A DNA stretch of 36,112 bases, from contig NZ_KE383859.1 of assembly GCF_000422485.1 (NCBI RefSeq), positions 45,738 through 81,849 of the forward strand, read 5' to 3'. Position numbers and translations under genes: made by a program. This document shows, one piece after another, positions 13,456 through 21,634 of this stretch (position 1 is the stretch's first letter; each line of letters starts with the position of its first letter). This DNA comes from Paenibacillus pasadenensis DSM 19293 (GTDB lineage: Bacteria > Bacillota > Bacilli > Paenibacillales > Paenibacillaceae). The notes beneath the pieces were generated by a model. That model made no database searches, was not told the origin of the DNA, and saw only the letters and a program-made list of their open reading frames with translations.

Positions 13456-13508
13456 GGTTGTTTCCCCGCTCTCTAGTGGTTGTCGTTGCTTGGTCCTGCA
13501 GCTTGGCT

Positions 13509-13931
13509 TCAGTAGACGTCCGGACAGTCCTCGGCGGTCGGCGCGAAGAAGCAATGCGCCTTGAAGCGGCCCGTATTGGCCTGATTGTACCAGGTGCCGG
13601 GGCAGCTGCCCGACGGCCGGAAGAACCACAGCGCGTTGCTCGCCGGATGCTGGCGCTCGCCGGCGATGACCCGCTCGGCGAGCCGGATCTCCTTGTCGCG
13701 CGCCTTCTGATAGAAGTAGCTTTTTTGCACGGCCTCGTATCCGCCCGGACTTTGATACACCATATCGGGAATCGACCGGATGTTGCGGAAGTCGAGGCAG
13801 TTGCCGAGGACGCGGTTGACGCTGACGTTGCCGACCATGAGCATGCCGAGCTCGCCTTCGCCCTCCGCCTCCGCCCTCATCAGCCGGGCTAGCAGCCTCG
13901 TATTCTCGGCGTTCGTCTTGATGACGGCCAT
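13509..13931 (-). CDS. cwlJ: Spore cortex-lytic enzyme CwlJ (SleB/CwlJ hydrolase family)
   Basis: A 140-residue cortex hydrolase without signal peptide, as is normal for CwlJ, which is made in the mother cell and held in the coat. The start block MAVIKTNAENTRLLARLM resembles B. subtilis CwlJ. The catalytic-type RAEAEGEG (E21) and the family signatures GNVSVNRVL, QKARDKEIRLAERVIAGER, ALWFFRPSG-C and TWYNQ-x6-KAHCFFAPT are present. Known role: it degrades muramic-delta-lactam-containing cortex during germination. Start is uncertain: AGGAGG lies 15 bases before the conserved ATG at 13931 but only three before a GTG at 13943. I chose the ATG by family alignment from memory. gerQ follows, matching the known functional partnership. 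Confidence 0.95.
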   Translation of the reverse strand: MAVIKTNAENTRLLARLMRAEAEGEGELGMLMVGNVSVNRVLGNCLDFRNIRSIPDMVYQSPGGYEAVQKSYFYQKARDKEIRLAERVIAGERQHPASNALWFFRPSGSCPGTWYNQANTGRFKAHCFFAPTAEDCPDVY

Positions 13932-14007
13932 CTTTCTGATCACGCTCCTCCTGCGGGAGTCTGGCCTTGAGCCGGATGCCCTCCGCCTGGGCTCCTGACC
14001 ACATCTC

Positions 14008-14034
14008 TAATCTATGCGGGCCGCCGCGGTGTGT
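14008..14034 (-). promoter_or_regulatory. Possible sigma-K-type promoter of cwlJ-gerQ
   Basis: On the minus strand CATAGATTA (14016-14008) fits the sigma-K -10 pattern CATANNNTA, with AC at 14034-14033, 16 bp upstream. A mother-cell promoter is expected for coat and cortex genes, but the motif is short and other matches are possible. Confidence 0.35.
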
Positions 14035-14119
14035 TCCTGCGGACAATGCTGCGGCTGCAAAAAAAGTCGGATTGTTGACGCTCCGGCATGTCGAAATCTT
14101 GAACAACTTCGGCGCTCCG

Positions 14120-14148
14120 TTGTCACCGTGTTTGATTTTCGGTATCAT
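14120..14148 (+). promoter_or_regulatory. Sigma-A promoter upstream of ctaB
   Basis: TTGTCA (14120-14125) and TATCAT (14143-14148) are 17 bp apart, about 75 bp before the ctaB start codon. Confidence 0.65.
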
Positions 14149-14222
14149 AAGTACCGTTGACTACTGAAGCCCTTAGCGCCCCGTTGCGCTTTTGCCGCTC
14201 CAAAAACAGGAGGCGCACGAAT

Positions 14223-15119
14223 GTGCTGAAAGACCTGATCGCTCTTACCAAGCCGGGCATCGTCCGGATGAATGCTTTTGCCGCGTTCGGCGGCTTCTGG
14301 GTGGCGTCCAAATGGCAGGTCGACTGGCTGCTGCTCGTCTGGATGCTGGCCGGAACTTGCTTGACGATGGCTTCGGCCTGCGTCATCAACAATTACTGGG
14401 ACCGCGAGCTCGACACGCGCATGGAACGCACCCGCAACCGCGCGCTGCCGACGGGCCGGGTCTCTCCCCGCTTCGTCATCACCTACGGCGTCGTGCTCGG
14501 CGCAGCGGGACTGGCGCTGCTGTTCGCGCTCGATCCGCTGACCGGCTGGCTCGGCCTGCTCGGCTGGTTCGTCTATATCGTCGTCTACACGATCTGGCTC
14601 AAGCGCAGCTCGACGTGGAGCACCTCGATCGGCGGCGTGTCCGGCGCGATGCCGCCGGTCATCGGCTATGCCGCCGTCACCGGCGAGATCGACGCCGGAG
14701 CCTGGATCCTGTTCGCGCTGCTGTTCCTCTGGCAGCCCGCCCATTTCTGGTCGCTCGCCATCCGCAGGGTGGAGGAGTACCGCGCCGCCGGCTATCCGCT
14801 GCTGCCTGTCGTCAAGGGCATCCGCCGCACCAAGCTGCAGATGATTCCGTATGTGCTGCTGCTCATCCCGACCGTCATTCTGATGTACGCGTACGATTAT
14901 GTCGGACCGTGGTTCCTGTGGATCTCGGGCATTCTCACCGTCGTCTGGTTCGTGCATACGTTCACCGGCGTCTACGCCTCCACCGAGGAGAAGACGGAAA
15001 AATGGGCGAAGGTCAACTTCCTCATCTCGGTCAATTATCTGCTGATCGTGTTCCTGCTTATGATCGCGGACACGTCGCGCCAAGCCGGCCTGTCGATCTG
15101 GACGAGCCTTTTCTCCTGA
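14223..15119 (+). CDS. ctaB: Protoheme IX farnesyltransferase (heme O synthase)
   Basis: A 298-residue UbiA-family membrane prenyltransferase that converts heme B to heme O using farnesyl diphosphate, for cytochrome oxidase. About eight to nine membrane segments are visible. The first Asp-rich motif is NNYWDRELDTRMERTRNRALPTG-like (N-x3-D-x3-D), and the heme O synthase block QPAHFWSLAIRRVEEYRAAG is present, as is YTIWLKR. The start is GTG at 14223, because AGGAGG lies nine bases upstream and LKDLIALTKPGIV is the family N-terminus; an upstream ATG-like extension from 14157 has no ribosome site. The Sco gene follows 75 bp downstream, so both likely serve cytochrome oxidase maturation. Confidence 0.96.
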   Translation: MLKDLIALTKPGIVRMNAFAAFGGFWVASKWQVDWLLLVWMLAGTCLTMASACVINNYWDRELDTRMERTRNRALPTGRVSPRFVITYGVVLGAAGLALLFALDPLTGWLGLLGWFVYIVVYTIWLKRSSTWSTSIGGVSGAMPPVIGYAAVTGEIDAGAWILFALLFLWQPAHFWSLAIRRVEEYRAAGYPLLPVVKGIRRTKLQMIPYVLLLIPTVILMYAYDYVGPWFLWISGILTVVWFVHTFTGVYASTEEKTEKWAKVNFLISVNYLLIVFLLMIADTSRQAGLSIWTSLFS

Positions 15120-15193
15120 TCGGCCTCGCGCCGCCGGAGCCCGCAGCGGCTCCGCCTACATAAGGCCATGGGGGCCATAAGGAGAGAACCACG

Positions 15194-15829
15194 TTGACCT
15201 TCATCCGCAGGCACGCCTTCAAGATCGCCCTCTTCGCGCTGTGCGCGCTGATGGGCGCCTATCTGCTCGTCACCTATCTGCAGGACAACCGCAGCTCGGT
15301 CAGCTTCCCGATGGACACGCCGGCCCCGGCGTACACGCTGCAGAGCGAGCTGGACGGCGGCAAGGCCTTCTCATCCGCCGAATCGGACGGCAAGGTCCGC
15401 CTCGTCTACTTCTATTGGGCGAGCTGCCCGGACGTCTGCCCCGCGACGACGTTCATCCTGTCCAAGGTGCAGGACCAGCTCAAGGAAAAAGGGCTGTTCG
15501 GCACCAAAGCCGAGCTGCAGTCGATCACGTTCGACCCTGAGCGCGACACGCCGGAGGCGATCCGCTCGTTCGCGGCCAAGTTCCATGCCGATCCGGCCGG
15601 ATGGCGGTTCCTGCGCCAGGACGACGCGGCCGCCTCGGAGCAGCTCGCCAAGGACTTCGGCCTCATGGTCGTCAAGGACGAGTCACGCAATTATTCCCAT
15701 ACCGACGCCATTTTCGTCGTCGACAAGAAGGGCAGCATCCGCAAGTACATCATCGGCGGCAACGATCTCAAGAAGACGCCGGACGAAATCGCCGCCTCCC
15801 TCGTCGAGGCGGTCGAAGCTCTCACCTAG
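15194..15829 (+). CDS. Sco1/SenC-family copper chaperone for cytochrome oxidase
   Basis: A 211-residue membrane-anchored thioredoxin-fold protein that delivers copper to, or reduces, the CuA centre of cytochrome c oxidase. It has a single N-terminal membrane segment (about 10-28), so the domain faces outside. The copper motif C-x3-C is ASCPDVCP (C78 and C82), and the third ligand is H169 in NYSHTDAIFVVD. TFDPERDTPEAI is also typical. The start is TTG at 15194 with AAGGAGA eight bases upstream; no better ATG exists nearby. It sits between ctaB and an AEC transporter on the same strand. B. subtilis YpmQ is the likely counterpart. Confidence 0.95.
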   Translation: MTFIRRHAFKIALFALCALMGAYLLVTYLQDNRSSVSFPMDTPAPAYTLQSELDGGKAFSSAESDGKVRLVYFYWASCPDVCPATTFILSKVQDQLKEKGLFGTKAELQSITFDPERDTPEAIRSFAAKFHADPAGWRFLRQDDAAASEQLAKDFGLMVVKDESRNYSHTDAIFVVDKKGSIRKYIIGGNDLKKTPDEIAASLVEAVEALT

Positions 15830-15922
15830 ACCAGGCTGGCCGCTTGCGGCGCCGCGTCCTATCCCGGGCCGCGCCGCGAGCGCCGGCCTTTTGCCGTCCC
15901 GCAAAGAAAGGAAGGCGCGCCC

Positions 15923-16855
15923 ATGGCTCTGCTCGGCTCGATCCTGCTGCACAACATCATTCCGCTCTGCGTCATGATCCTGATCGGGGTGTCCCTGCAG
16001 CGCATCTTCACGCTCGACATCCGCACGCTGTCCAAGCTGAACTTCTACCTGTTCTCTCCGGCCGTCATCTTCAAGCTGCTGTACTCTACGGACATTCCGG
16101 TCTCGCTGATCGGGCAGGTGCTGCTGTTTTTCGCCGTGTTCATGGCGCTCCAGTACGCCTTCGTCGAGCTGGTTGTCCGCCTGCGCGGCTACGAGGGCGG
16201 GATGCGGGCGGCGATGCGCAACAGCGTGCTCTTCTACAACAGCGCCAACTACGGCATTCCGCTCAACCAGCTCGCCTTCGCGGCGAATCCGTTCACGCTG
16301 TCGATCCAGGTGCTCATCATGATGATGCAGTCGCTGCTGCCCAATACGTACGGCATCTACAGCGTCAACGCGCATAAGAGCAGTTGGGCCGGCATCCGCC
16401 GCCAGATTCTGTCGCAGCCGGTCATCTACGTCATTCCGCTTGCCTTCCTGCTCAACTGGACGCAGACGCCGATGCCGGTCTACCTGCAGACTCCGCTCGA
16501 CTATGTGGCCGACGCGTTCATCGGCACCGCGCTGCTGACGCTCGGCGTGCAGCTCGGGAGCATGAAGCGGGGCGCCGCGCCCAAGGCGGGCCGCGGGCTC
16601 GATCTCGGCCTGTCGCTCGGGCTGCGCCTTGCCGCCGGACCGGCGCTCGCCGCGCTGACCGTCTGGCTGCTCGGCATCGACGGCCTCGCCGCCAAGGCGC
16701 TGATCGTCAGCTCCGCCGTGCCGACCTCGCTCAGCAGCGTGCTGCTGGCGGTCGAATTCGACAACGAGCCGGAATTCTCCTCGCAGGCGGTGCTGCTGTC
16801 GACGGTCGCGAGCATCGCGACGGTGACGGGCGTCATCGCGCTGCTGGACCTCTAA
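15923..16855 (+). CDS. AEC (auxin efflux carrier) family transporter
   Basis: A 310-residue integral membrane protein with about ten membrane segments in two inverted halves, as in the AEC/BART superfamily. The N-terminal half contains LSKLNFYLFSPAVIFKLL and NSVLFYNSANYGIPLNQ, and the C-terminal half contains LGVQLGSM and VSSAVPTSLSSVLLAVEF, which match the conserved segments. Bacterial members move malate, malonate or similar anions, or are uncharacterised, so the substrate is not assigned. AAAGGAAGG precedes the ATG. The gene is about 90 bp after the Sco gene, with no clear terminator, and may be read from the ctaB promoter. Confidence 0.9.
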   Translation: MALLGSILLHNIIPLCVMILIGVSLQRIFTLDIRTLSKLNFYLFSPAVIFKLLYSTDIPVSLIGQVLLFFAVFMALQYAFVELVVRLRGYEGGMRAAMRNSVLFYNSANYGIPLNQLAFAANPFTLSIQVLIMMMQSLLPNTYGIYSVNAHKSSWAGIRRQILSQPVIYVIPLAFLLNWTQTPMPVYLQTPLDYVADAFIGTALLTLGVQLGSMKRGAAPKAGRGLDLGLSLGLRLAAGPALAALTVWLLGIDGLAAKALIVSSAVPTSLSSVLLAVEFDNEPEFSSQAVLLSTVASIATVTGVIALLDL

Positions 16856-16945
16856 TCGCGCTTCCCCCCAGTGCCGATAAAGGGAAGAGTTGCATCAAGA
16901 CGATTCGGCCTGCCCGTGGGGCCAGGCCCGGAGGGAGTCCGCCGC

Positions 16946-19315
16946 GTGAGAGAATCCATCCGCCGCTACATGCCGTCCCGACGCGAACGCCTGACCTTGT
17001 GGGGGCTGCTCGGCTTGCTGTTCATCCTGCTTTCGTCCATGGTGCTGTGGAGCACCGCGCTCTACCGCCAGCAGCTCGTCGACGAGGCTTACCGCGACGC
17101 TTCCCGGCAGATGGCGTTCAAGGCCAACGAGCTGAGGCTCGGCGTGGAGCGCCGGGTGCTGCTGACGGAGAGCCTGGTCGCCTTCGTCGAAACGGAGCTG
17201 CGCTACAACGGCCATGTCGATTACGGCAGGTTCAACCAGTTTTCCTCGCATTTCGTGCCGGCGCTGCCGGATGTGCGCAATCTGTCCCTCTACCCGAACG
17301 GAGTAGCCTGGTACGTCTATCCGCAAAAGGGCAACGAGCTGCTGCTCGGGAACGACTTGTTCAAGGACAAGCGTCCGGCGGTCAAAGCCAACGCGGAGCG
17401 GGCGAAAGGGCTGAGGACGGTCACGCTGGTCGGGCCGCTTGACCTGATCCAAGGCGGAAGCGGTCTCATTACCCGACAGTCGGTCTACCTGGACGACCAG
17501 TTCTGGGGCTTCGCCTCGGTCGTGCTGGACATGGAGGACCTGCTCAAGGGCATTTCGGACGAGTTCGTGGACGAGCAGTTCGACATCGCGCTGCGGGTGA
17601 ACGGCAGCGTGCTGCTTGGCGACTCCGGCTTGTTCGGGGACAGTCGCCTCAGGGAGCTCGTGGACGTGCCGGACGGGACATGGGAGCTCGCCGGGGCGCT
17701 CAAGAAAGAAGTTCTGGGACAGATCGAGCTGAAGCTGTGGCTGGCCCGCATCGGCAGCGTCGTCGTCATGATGCTCGTGCTGTACTTGCTGTACATGCAG
17801 CTGACGGGCCGCTACAAGCTGGAGGCCAAGGTCGATATGCGCACGCGCGAGCTGCAGGAGGCGAACGAGGAGATCGAGGCTTCCAACGAGGAGCTGATCG
17901 CGATCGAAGAGGAGCTGCGCGCCCAGAACCGCATGCTGGCGAGCAAGGAGCGGGAGCTGCATTTCCTCGCCTACCGCGATCCGCTGACGGGGCTGTTCAA
18001 CCGCTCCTGCTTCAACCTGCATCTCGAGCAGACGATCGCCAGAGCGAGGGAGACGCCGGGGAGGAGCGTGGCGCTCCTCTACCTCGACCTGGATCAGTTC
18101 AAGCTCGTCAACGACACGTTCGGGCATCAGCTCGGCGACCACCTGCTGCGCGAGGCTTCGCTGAGGCTGACCGACCGGCAGGAGCGGGGGCTGGAGCGGA
18201 TGCCGGGAGACGGCCCGGCCTGCTTCCGGCTCGGAGGCGACGAGTTCACCGTCGTGCTGCCGGATGTCTCCGGCATGGCCGAGGCGGAGGCGCTGGCCGA
18301 TGCGATCATCGGCCGCTTCCGGATGCCGTTCCAGCTGCGCGGAGCGGAGTATTTCCTGACGACGAGCATCGGCATCGCCCTCTATCCCGAGCATGGGGCG
18401 GACGCGGAGGAGCTGACGAAGCACGCCGATCTGGCGATGTACCGGGCCAAGGACGAAGGCAAGAACCATTACAAATGGTTCGACGGCACCGAGGAGGCCG
18501 GAGCCGCGGAGCTGATGGAGCTGCGCAACGGCCTGCGCCGCGCGCTGGAGCGGGGAGAGTTCGAGCTGTACTACCAGCCGCAGATCGAGGCGGCCTCCGG
18601 CCGGCTGACCGGGCTGGAGGCGCTGCTGCGCTGGAACCATCCGCGCCTCGGCCAGGTGTCGCCGCAGACCTTCATCCCGCTCGCGGAGGAGACCGGCCTC
18701 ATCGTCGAGATCGGCGCATGGGCGCTGCGCGAGGCCTGCGCCCAGAACAAGGCCTGGCAGGACGCCGGCGCGGCGGGGCTGCGGATCGCGGTCAATCTGT
18801 CGGCGCGCCAGTTCGCGGCTCCGGATCTGGTCGGCACGGTGCGCGGCGTGCTGGAGGAGACGGGGCTCGACCCGAGCTGCCTGGAGCTCGAGATCACGGA
18901 GAACATGGCGATGCGCAACGAGAATCTCGCCACGCTGGAGCAGCTGCGCGACATGGGCATCCTGCTGTCGATCGACGACTTCGGCACGCAGCATTCCTCG
19001 CTCAGCTACCTGAAGCGGCTGCCGGTCGGGCGGATCAAGATCGACCGCAGCTTCGTCAGCGGCATCGGCGTCGACGAGCGGGACGAGGCGATCATCCATG
19101 CGATGCTGCTCATCGCCAGGAGGCTGAAGCTGTCCGTCGTCGCCGAGGGCGTCGAGTCGGAGCTGCAGCTGAGCTATCTGCTGGAGCATGACTGCGACGA
19201 GCTCCAGGGCTATCTGTTCTTCCGGCCGCAGCCGGCGGAGCAGACCGGAGAGGTGCTGCGGCGCGTCCGCCACCGTCCTTACGGCTCGCGCCAAAAAGGC
19301 CCGGAGCGGGCCTGA
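16946..19315 (+). CDS. CHASE-GGDEF-EAL cyclic-di-GMP signalling protein
   Basis: A 789-residue membrane sensor. Order: membrane segment (about 17-37), extracellular CHASE domain (about 45-220, with WYVYPQKGNE, TLVGPLDLIQGGSG and FWGFASVVLDMEDLL), second membrane segment (about 247-270), a coiled coil rich in Glu, GGDEF (about 345-510) and EAL (about 525-775). The diguanylate cyclase motif is intact (RLGGDEF near 430). No RxxD inhibitory site lies five residues before it. The phosphodiesterase motif is intact (GLEALLRW near 557), with NLSARQF, LEITENM, KIDRSFV and VVAEGVES; loop 6 reads DDFGTQHSSL rather than the common DDFGTGYSSL. Either activity is possible. The start is GTG at 16946, after GGAGGGAG; 16871 is an alternative. 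Confidence 0.94.
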   Translation: MRESIRRYMPSRRERLTLWGLLGLLFILLSSMVLWSTALYRQQLVDEAYRDASRQMAFKANELRLGVERRVLLTESLVAFVETELRYNGHVDYGRFNQFSSHFVPALPDVRNLSLYPNGVAWYVYPQKGNELLLGNDLFKDKRPAVKANAERAKGLRTVTLVGPLDLIQGGSGLITRQSVYLDDQFWGFASVVLDMEDLLKGISDEFVDEQFDIALRVNGSVLLGDSGLFGDSRLRELVDVPDGTWELAGALKKEVLGQIELKLWLARIGSVVVMMLVLYLLYMQLTGRYKLEAKVDMRTRELQEANEEIEASNEELIAIEEELRAQNRMLASKERELHFLAYRDPLTGLFNRSCFNLHLEQTIARARETPGRSVALLYLDLDQFKLVNDTFGHQLGDHLLREASLRLTDRQERGLERMPGDGPACFRLGGDEFTVVLPDVSGMAEAEALADAIIGRFRMPFQLRGAEYFLTTSIGIALYPEHGADAEELTKHADLAMYRAKDEGKNHYKWFDGTEEAGAAELMELRNGLRRALERGEFELYYQPQIEAASGRLTGLEALLRWNHPRLGQVSPQTFIPLAEETGLIVEIGAWALREACAQNKAWQDAGAAGLRIAVNLSARQFAAPDLVGTVRGVLEETGLDPSCLELEITENMAMRNENLATLEQLRDMGILLSIDDFGTQHSSLSYLKRLPVGRIKIDRSFVSGIGVDERDEAIIHAMLLIARRLKLSVVAEGVESELQLSYLLEHDCDELQGYLFFRPQPAEQTGEVLRRVRHRPYGSRQKGPERA

Positions 19316-19391
19316 GGCTGAGGCGGCTCGCCGACCTCCCGCCCGCGCCCGCCGTATCGAGTCTGCGCGGACTTCGCCTCGCGAGACAGAA

Positions 19392-19439
19392 AAAGAAGAC
19401 GGCCTGCGGCGCATCCATGCGCTACAGGCCGTCTTCTTT
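19392..19439. terminator. Bidirectional terminator that includes the end of the Toprim gene
   Basis: A 15-bp perfect stem (AAAGAAGACGGCCTG and its complement) encloses a smaller GCGC-ATCCAT-GCGC hairpin. On the minus strand its 5' arm encodes the last residues of the Toprim protein, with the TAG in the loop, and T-runs follow. On the plus strand it ends the GGDEF-EAL transcript. Confidence 0.9.
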
Positions 19440-19796
19440 GCTCCAGCGGACGCCCTCCGGCTGCTCCGGGAAGATCAGCTCCTCCTCGAAGCCGGCTTTT
19501 TGGAGCTGCTCCAGCAAATATTCCGGCGGCGTCTTCTCTACGCCGGGGTAGCCGCGCCGCGTGTAGATATGCTCGGCGTCCGGGAACTGGTCGCGCAGCA
19601 TGCCGCGGATGCGCTTGCCGGACGCGTCGTTGTCGGTGAAGATGAACACCTGGGCGTCGCCGGCCTGCTTGCGCAGCAGCTCCAGCTGCGCCGTGCCCGG
19701 TGTGCCGTAGGTGCACAGGATGCCGACTTCCTCGCGCAGCACGCGCCGCAGCCGGCTGCGGTCGTTCTTTCCTTCGACGATGATGACGCTCCTCAT
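19422..19796 (-). CDS. Small Toprim-domain protein
   Basis: A 124-residue protein consisting almost only of a Toprim domain, the metal-binding catalytic fold of primases, topoisomerases and RNase M5. The conserved Glu is in SVIIVEGKNDR (E9), and the DxD motif is FIFTDNDASGKRIRGML. The C-terminal part (TPPEYLLEQLQKAGF) is helical. It is shorter than RNase M5 (about 190 residues) and lacks its C-terminal domain, so a different nuclease or nucleotidyl role is possible; no specific function can be given. The ATG at 19796 follows AAAGGAG, and longer in-frame extensions lack family similarity. The last codons form part of the terminator. Confidence 0.87.
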   Translation of the reverse strand: MRSVIIVEGKNDRSRLRRVLREEVGILCTYGTPGTAQLELLRKQAGDAQVFIFTDNDASGKRIRGMLRDQFPDAEHIYTRRGYPGVEKTPPEYLLEQLQKAGFEEELIFPEQPEGVRWSKEDGL

Positions 19797-19943
19797 TCGC
19801 CGCCACGCTCCTTTTCGCCCGGCGCGGGGGCGGCTTGTCCGCTCCTGCGCCGTCTCTGTCTTCTTACGATACCCTTCTTGGGGATCCGCCACAAGCAGGG
19901 CGGGCCGGGCCGGCAACGCGCTTGTCCCTCCTCCTTCCAAAAG

Positions 19944-19972
19944 GAAGGCCCGCCGAGGCGGGCCTTCAAGGG
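19944..19972 (-). terminator. Terminator of the YjcZ-type peptide gene
   Basis: A 10-bp stem (GAAGGCCCGC with GCGGGCCTTC) lies 30 bp after the minus-strand stop and is followed by CTTTT. Confidence 0.75.
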
Positions 19973-19998
19973 GTTTTTATGAGAGCGGGGGCTCCGGA

Positions 19999-20136
19999 TT
20001 AGTAGCAGAAGCTGCTGATGATGATTACGAGCAGAATGAACAGGACGAGGATCGCGCCCGTGGAACCCCACGCGCCGCCGACTCCGCCTACAGGACCGCA
20101 AGCGCCTGCACCTGCAACACCTTCGACATAAGACAT
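19999..20136 (-). CDS. YjcZ-family sporulation-associated hydrophobic peptide
   Basis: A 45-residue peptide: MSYVEG start, a Gly/Ala-rich segment (VAGAGACGPVGGVGGAWG), then a hydrophobic membrane helix (AILVLFILLVIIISSFCY). This composition and the SSFCY-like end are typical of YjcZ-family (TIGR01732) proteins, several of which are found in Bacillus spores or sporulating cells. It is likely membrane-inserted; the exact role is unknown. The ATG at 20136 follows AAAGGGGTGA. On the minus strand CATATACT, about 90 bp upstream, looks like a sigma-E-type -10 but has no good -35. Both Cys could matter for cross-linking (inference). Confidence 0.88.
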   Translation of the reverse strand: MSYVEGVAGAGACGPVGGVGGAWGSTGAILVLFILLVIIISSFCY

Positions 20137-20267
20137 CTGATTTGTCACCCCTTTGCTTGCATGTTGGGGTCGTTCGGAGGGAAGCGCCGACGCTTCGGCG
20201 TGCTCTCCGGCAGACATGATGCAGTATATGTACCTCCCTGGCACGCGCCCTGTGCATTCACCCAGGT

Positions 20268-21431
20268 TCAGCGCAATTGGGCGGCCGGGGAGGCGGAGCG
20301 GCGCCGGAAGCCGCCGTAGAACGGCAAAATCGCCGCCGCCGTCATGAGCACGAGGAACGAGATGAAATAAGGCGACACGAGGTGGCGCACATGGCCGGCG
20401 ATCATCGGACCGAGGAAGGCGCCGACCGAAAAGGAGATCGACAGCATCGAGAACGTGCGCCCGTAGCGGTTGCTCGGACTGAGCTCGATGAGCAGCGTCG
20501 AGAGGGCGGGGAAGATGACGCCCTTGGCCATGCCGACGACGAACAGCAGGTAGACGAGCGGCAGCGGAGCCTCGGCGGCGATGCCGTAATAGGCGGCCGC
20601 GAGCAGAAGCGCGCCGAGCAGCGTGCGCGAGAAGGCCGAGACGCGGTTCAGGAACAGCATGCTGAGCGTGACGAGTCCGCCGAGGCTGACGACGGAGAAC
20701 AGGATGCCGGTGCGCATCATGCCTTCGGTCGTGGCGGACAGCAGCGGCAGCTCGAAGGAAAGGATGCCCTGCGAGCAGCTGACCGCTACAGGCAGCGCAT
20801 AGAGCAGCCACGGGATGCGGGCGGTCCCGCCGGCCGCCGCCGAGGGGGGCTCGATGGCGGGCGCGGCCGCCTCGGCCGGGGCGGTCTTCGGATCGCGCAC
20901 GAACAGGATGGAGCAGACGGCGGTGGCGATCAGCACCCATCCGAGCAGGTAAAACGCGCTGGCGAAGCCGATGCGGGCGACGAGGAAGGCGCCGGCCGCC
21001 GGCGAGACGACGGACGCGAGCGTGTGCACGAGCCCGCTGCCGGACATGAGCCGGCCCTGCTGCAGCGCCGACGTGGCCATGCGCGCGAGCAGCGCGCTGC
21101 AGGCCGGCGAGAGGAAGGCGAGCACGAAGCCGCTCACCGAGCGCAGCGCGAGCAGCTGCCACGGATTGGTCACCTGCGCCTGCAGCAGCAGGATGACGCC
21201 TGCGCCGAGCAGGCTCAGCGAGATGAACAAGCGGCTGCCGAAGCGGTCGATGCCGTAGCCGGCGATCAGGTTGCCGGGCAGATGCGTGAGCGAGTACAGC
21301 CCCATCATCAGGCCGATGAAGGACGGCGCCGCGCCGAGCGAGACGGCGAACGGCGTGAGGATCGGATACTGGGCGTGCAGGTCGAAAAACGCCACGAAAA
21401 GAAACAGGTACAGCCAGACGGCTGTCTTCAC
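20268..21431 (-). CDS. MFS transporter
   Basis: A 387-residue major facilitator superfamily permease with twelve predicted membrane segments in two six-helix halves, joined by a Pro/Ala-rich loop (about residues 180-205). The GYGIDRFGSRLFI segment between helices 2 and 3 is the MFS motif A. Substrate cannot be predicted; the layout resembles drug or sugar efflux members of the YfmO/YttB type. The start is GTG at 21431, nine bases after AAAGGAGG; the in-frame TTG at 21440 would touch the ribosome site. The gene stands alone and is divergent from the gene pair at 21635. Confidence 0.9.
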   Translation of the reverse strand: MKTAVWLYLFLFVAFFDLHAQYPILTPFAVSLGAAPSFIGLMMGLYSLTHLPGNLIAGYGIDRFGSRLFISLSLLGAGVILLLQAQVTNPWQLLALRSVSGFVLAFLSPACSALLARMATSALQQGRLMSGSGLVHTLASVVSPAAGAFLVARIGFASAFYLLGWVLIATAVCSILFVRDPKTAPAEAAAPAIEPPSAAAGGTARIPWLLYALPVAVSCSQGILSFELPLLSATTEGMMRTGILFSVVSLGGLVTLSMLFLNRVSAFSRTLLGALLLAAAYYGIAAEAPLPLVYLLFVVGMAKGVIFPALSTLLIELSPSNRYGRTFSMLSISFSVGAFLGPMIAGHVRHLVSPYFISFLVLMTAAAILPFYGGFRRRSASPAAQLR

Positions 21432-21543
21432 GGCGAACAACCTCCTTTGCGGCGTTCATTTGCCCCGGCGGGGCATGCGGTCAGGCTCTACTACTTGTAC
21501 GCCCTGCGGCGCCCGGATATGACGGGCCTGGACCGGGGCCGCG

Positions 21544-21572
21544 TTTACGCTCCGAAGGGAGGCGGGTATAAT
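21544..21572 (+). promoter_or_regulatory. Promoter of the 21635-23482 gene pair
   Basis: TTTACG (21544-21549), 17 bp and a perfect TATAAT (21567-21572), about 60 bp before the start codon. Confidence 0.55.
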
Positions 21573-21634
21573 GGGGACTGGGGATAGAAGAAAGGCGCCG
21601 ACAATCCGCGCGCCTCACACAGGGGGCTTGAACG

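Noticed and set aside
15835-15905. Terminator between the Sco and AEC genes
   Set aside because: Only GC-rich self-complementary stretches without a T-run are seen.
16895-19414. An 839-codon open frame on the minus strand
   Set aside because: It is the antisense shadow of the GGDEF-EAL gene in GC-rich DNA; the protein is Arg/Gln/Leu-rich with no domain, while the plus strand has a complete domain set.
20277-21587. A 436-codon plus-strand frame across the MFS gene
   Set aside because: It is antisense to a clear twelve-helix transporter and encodes only charged low-complexity sequence.
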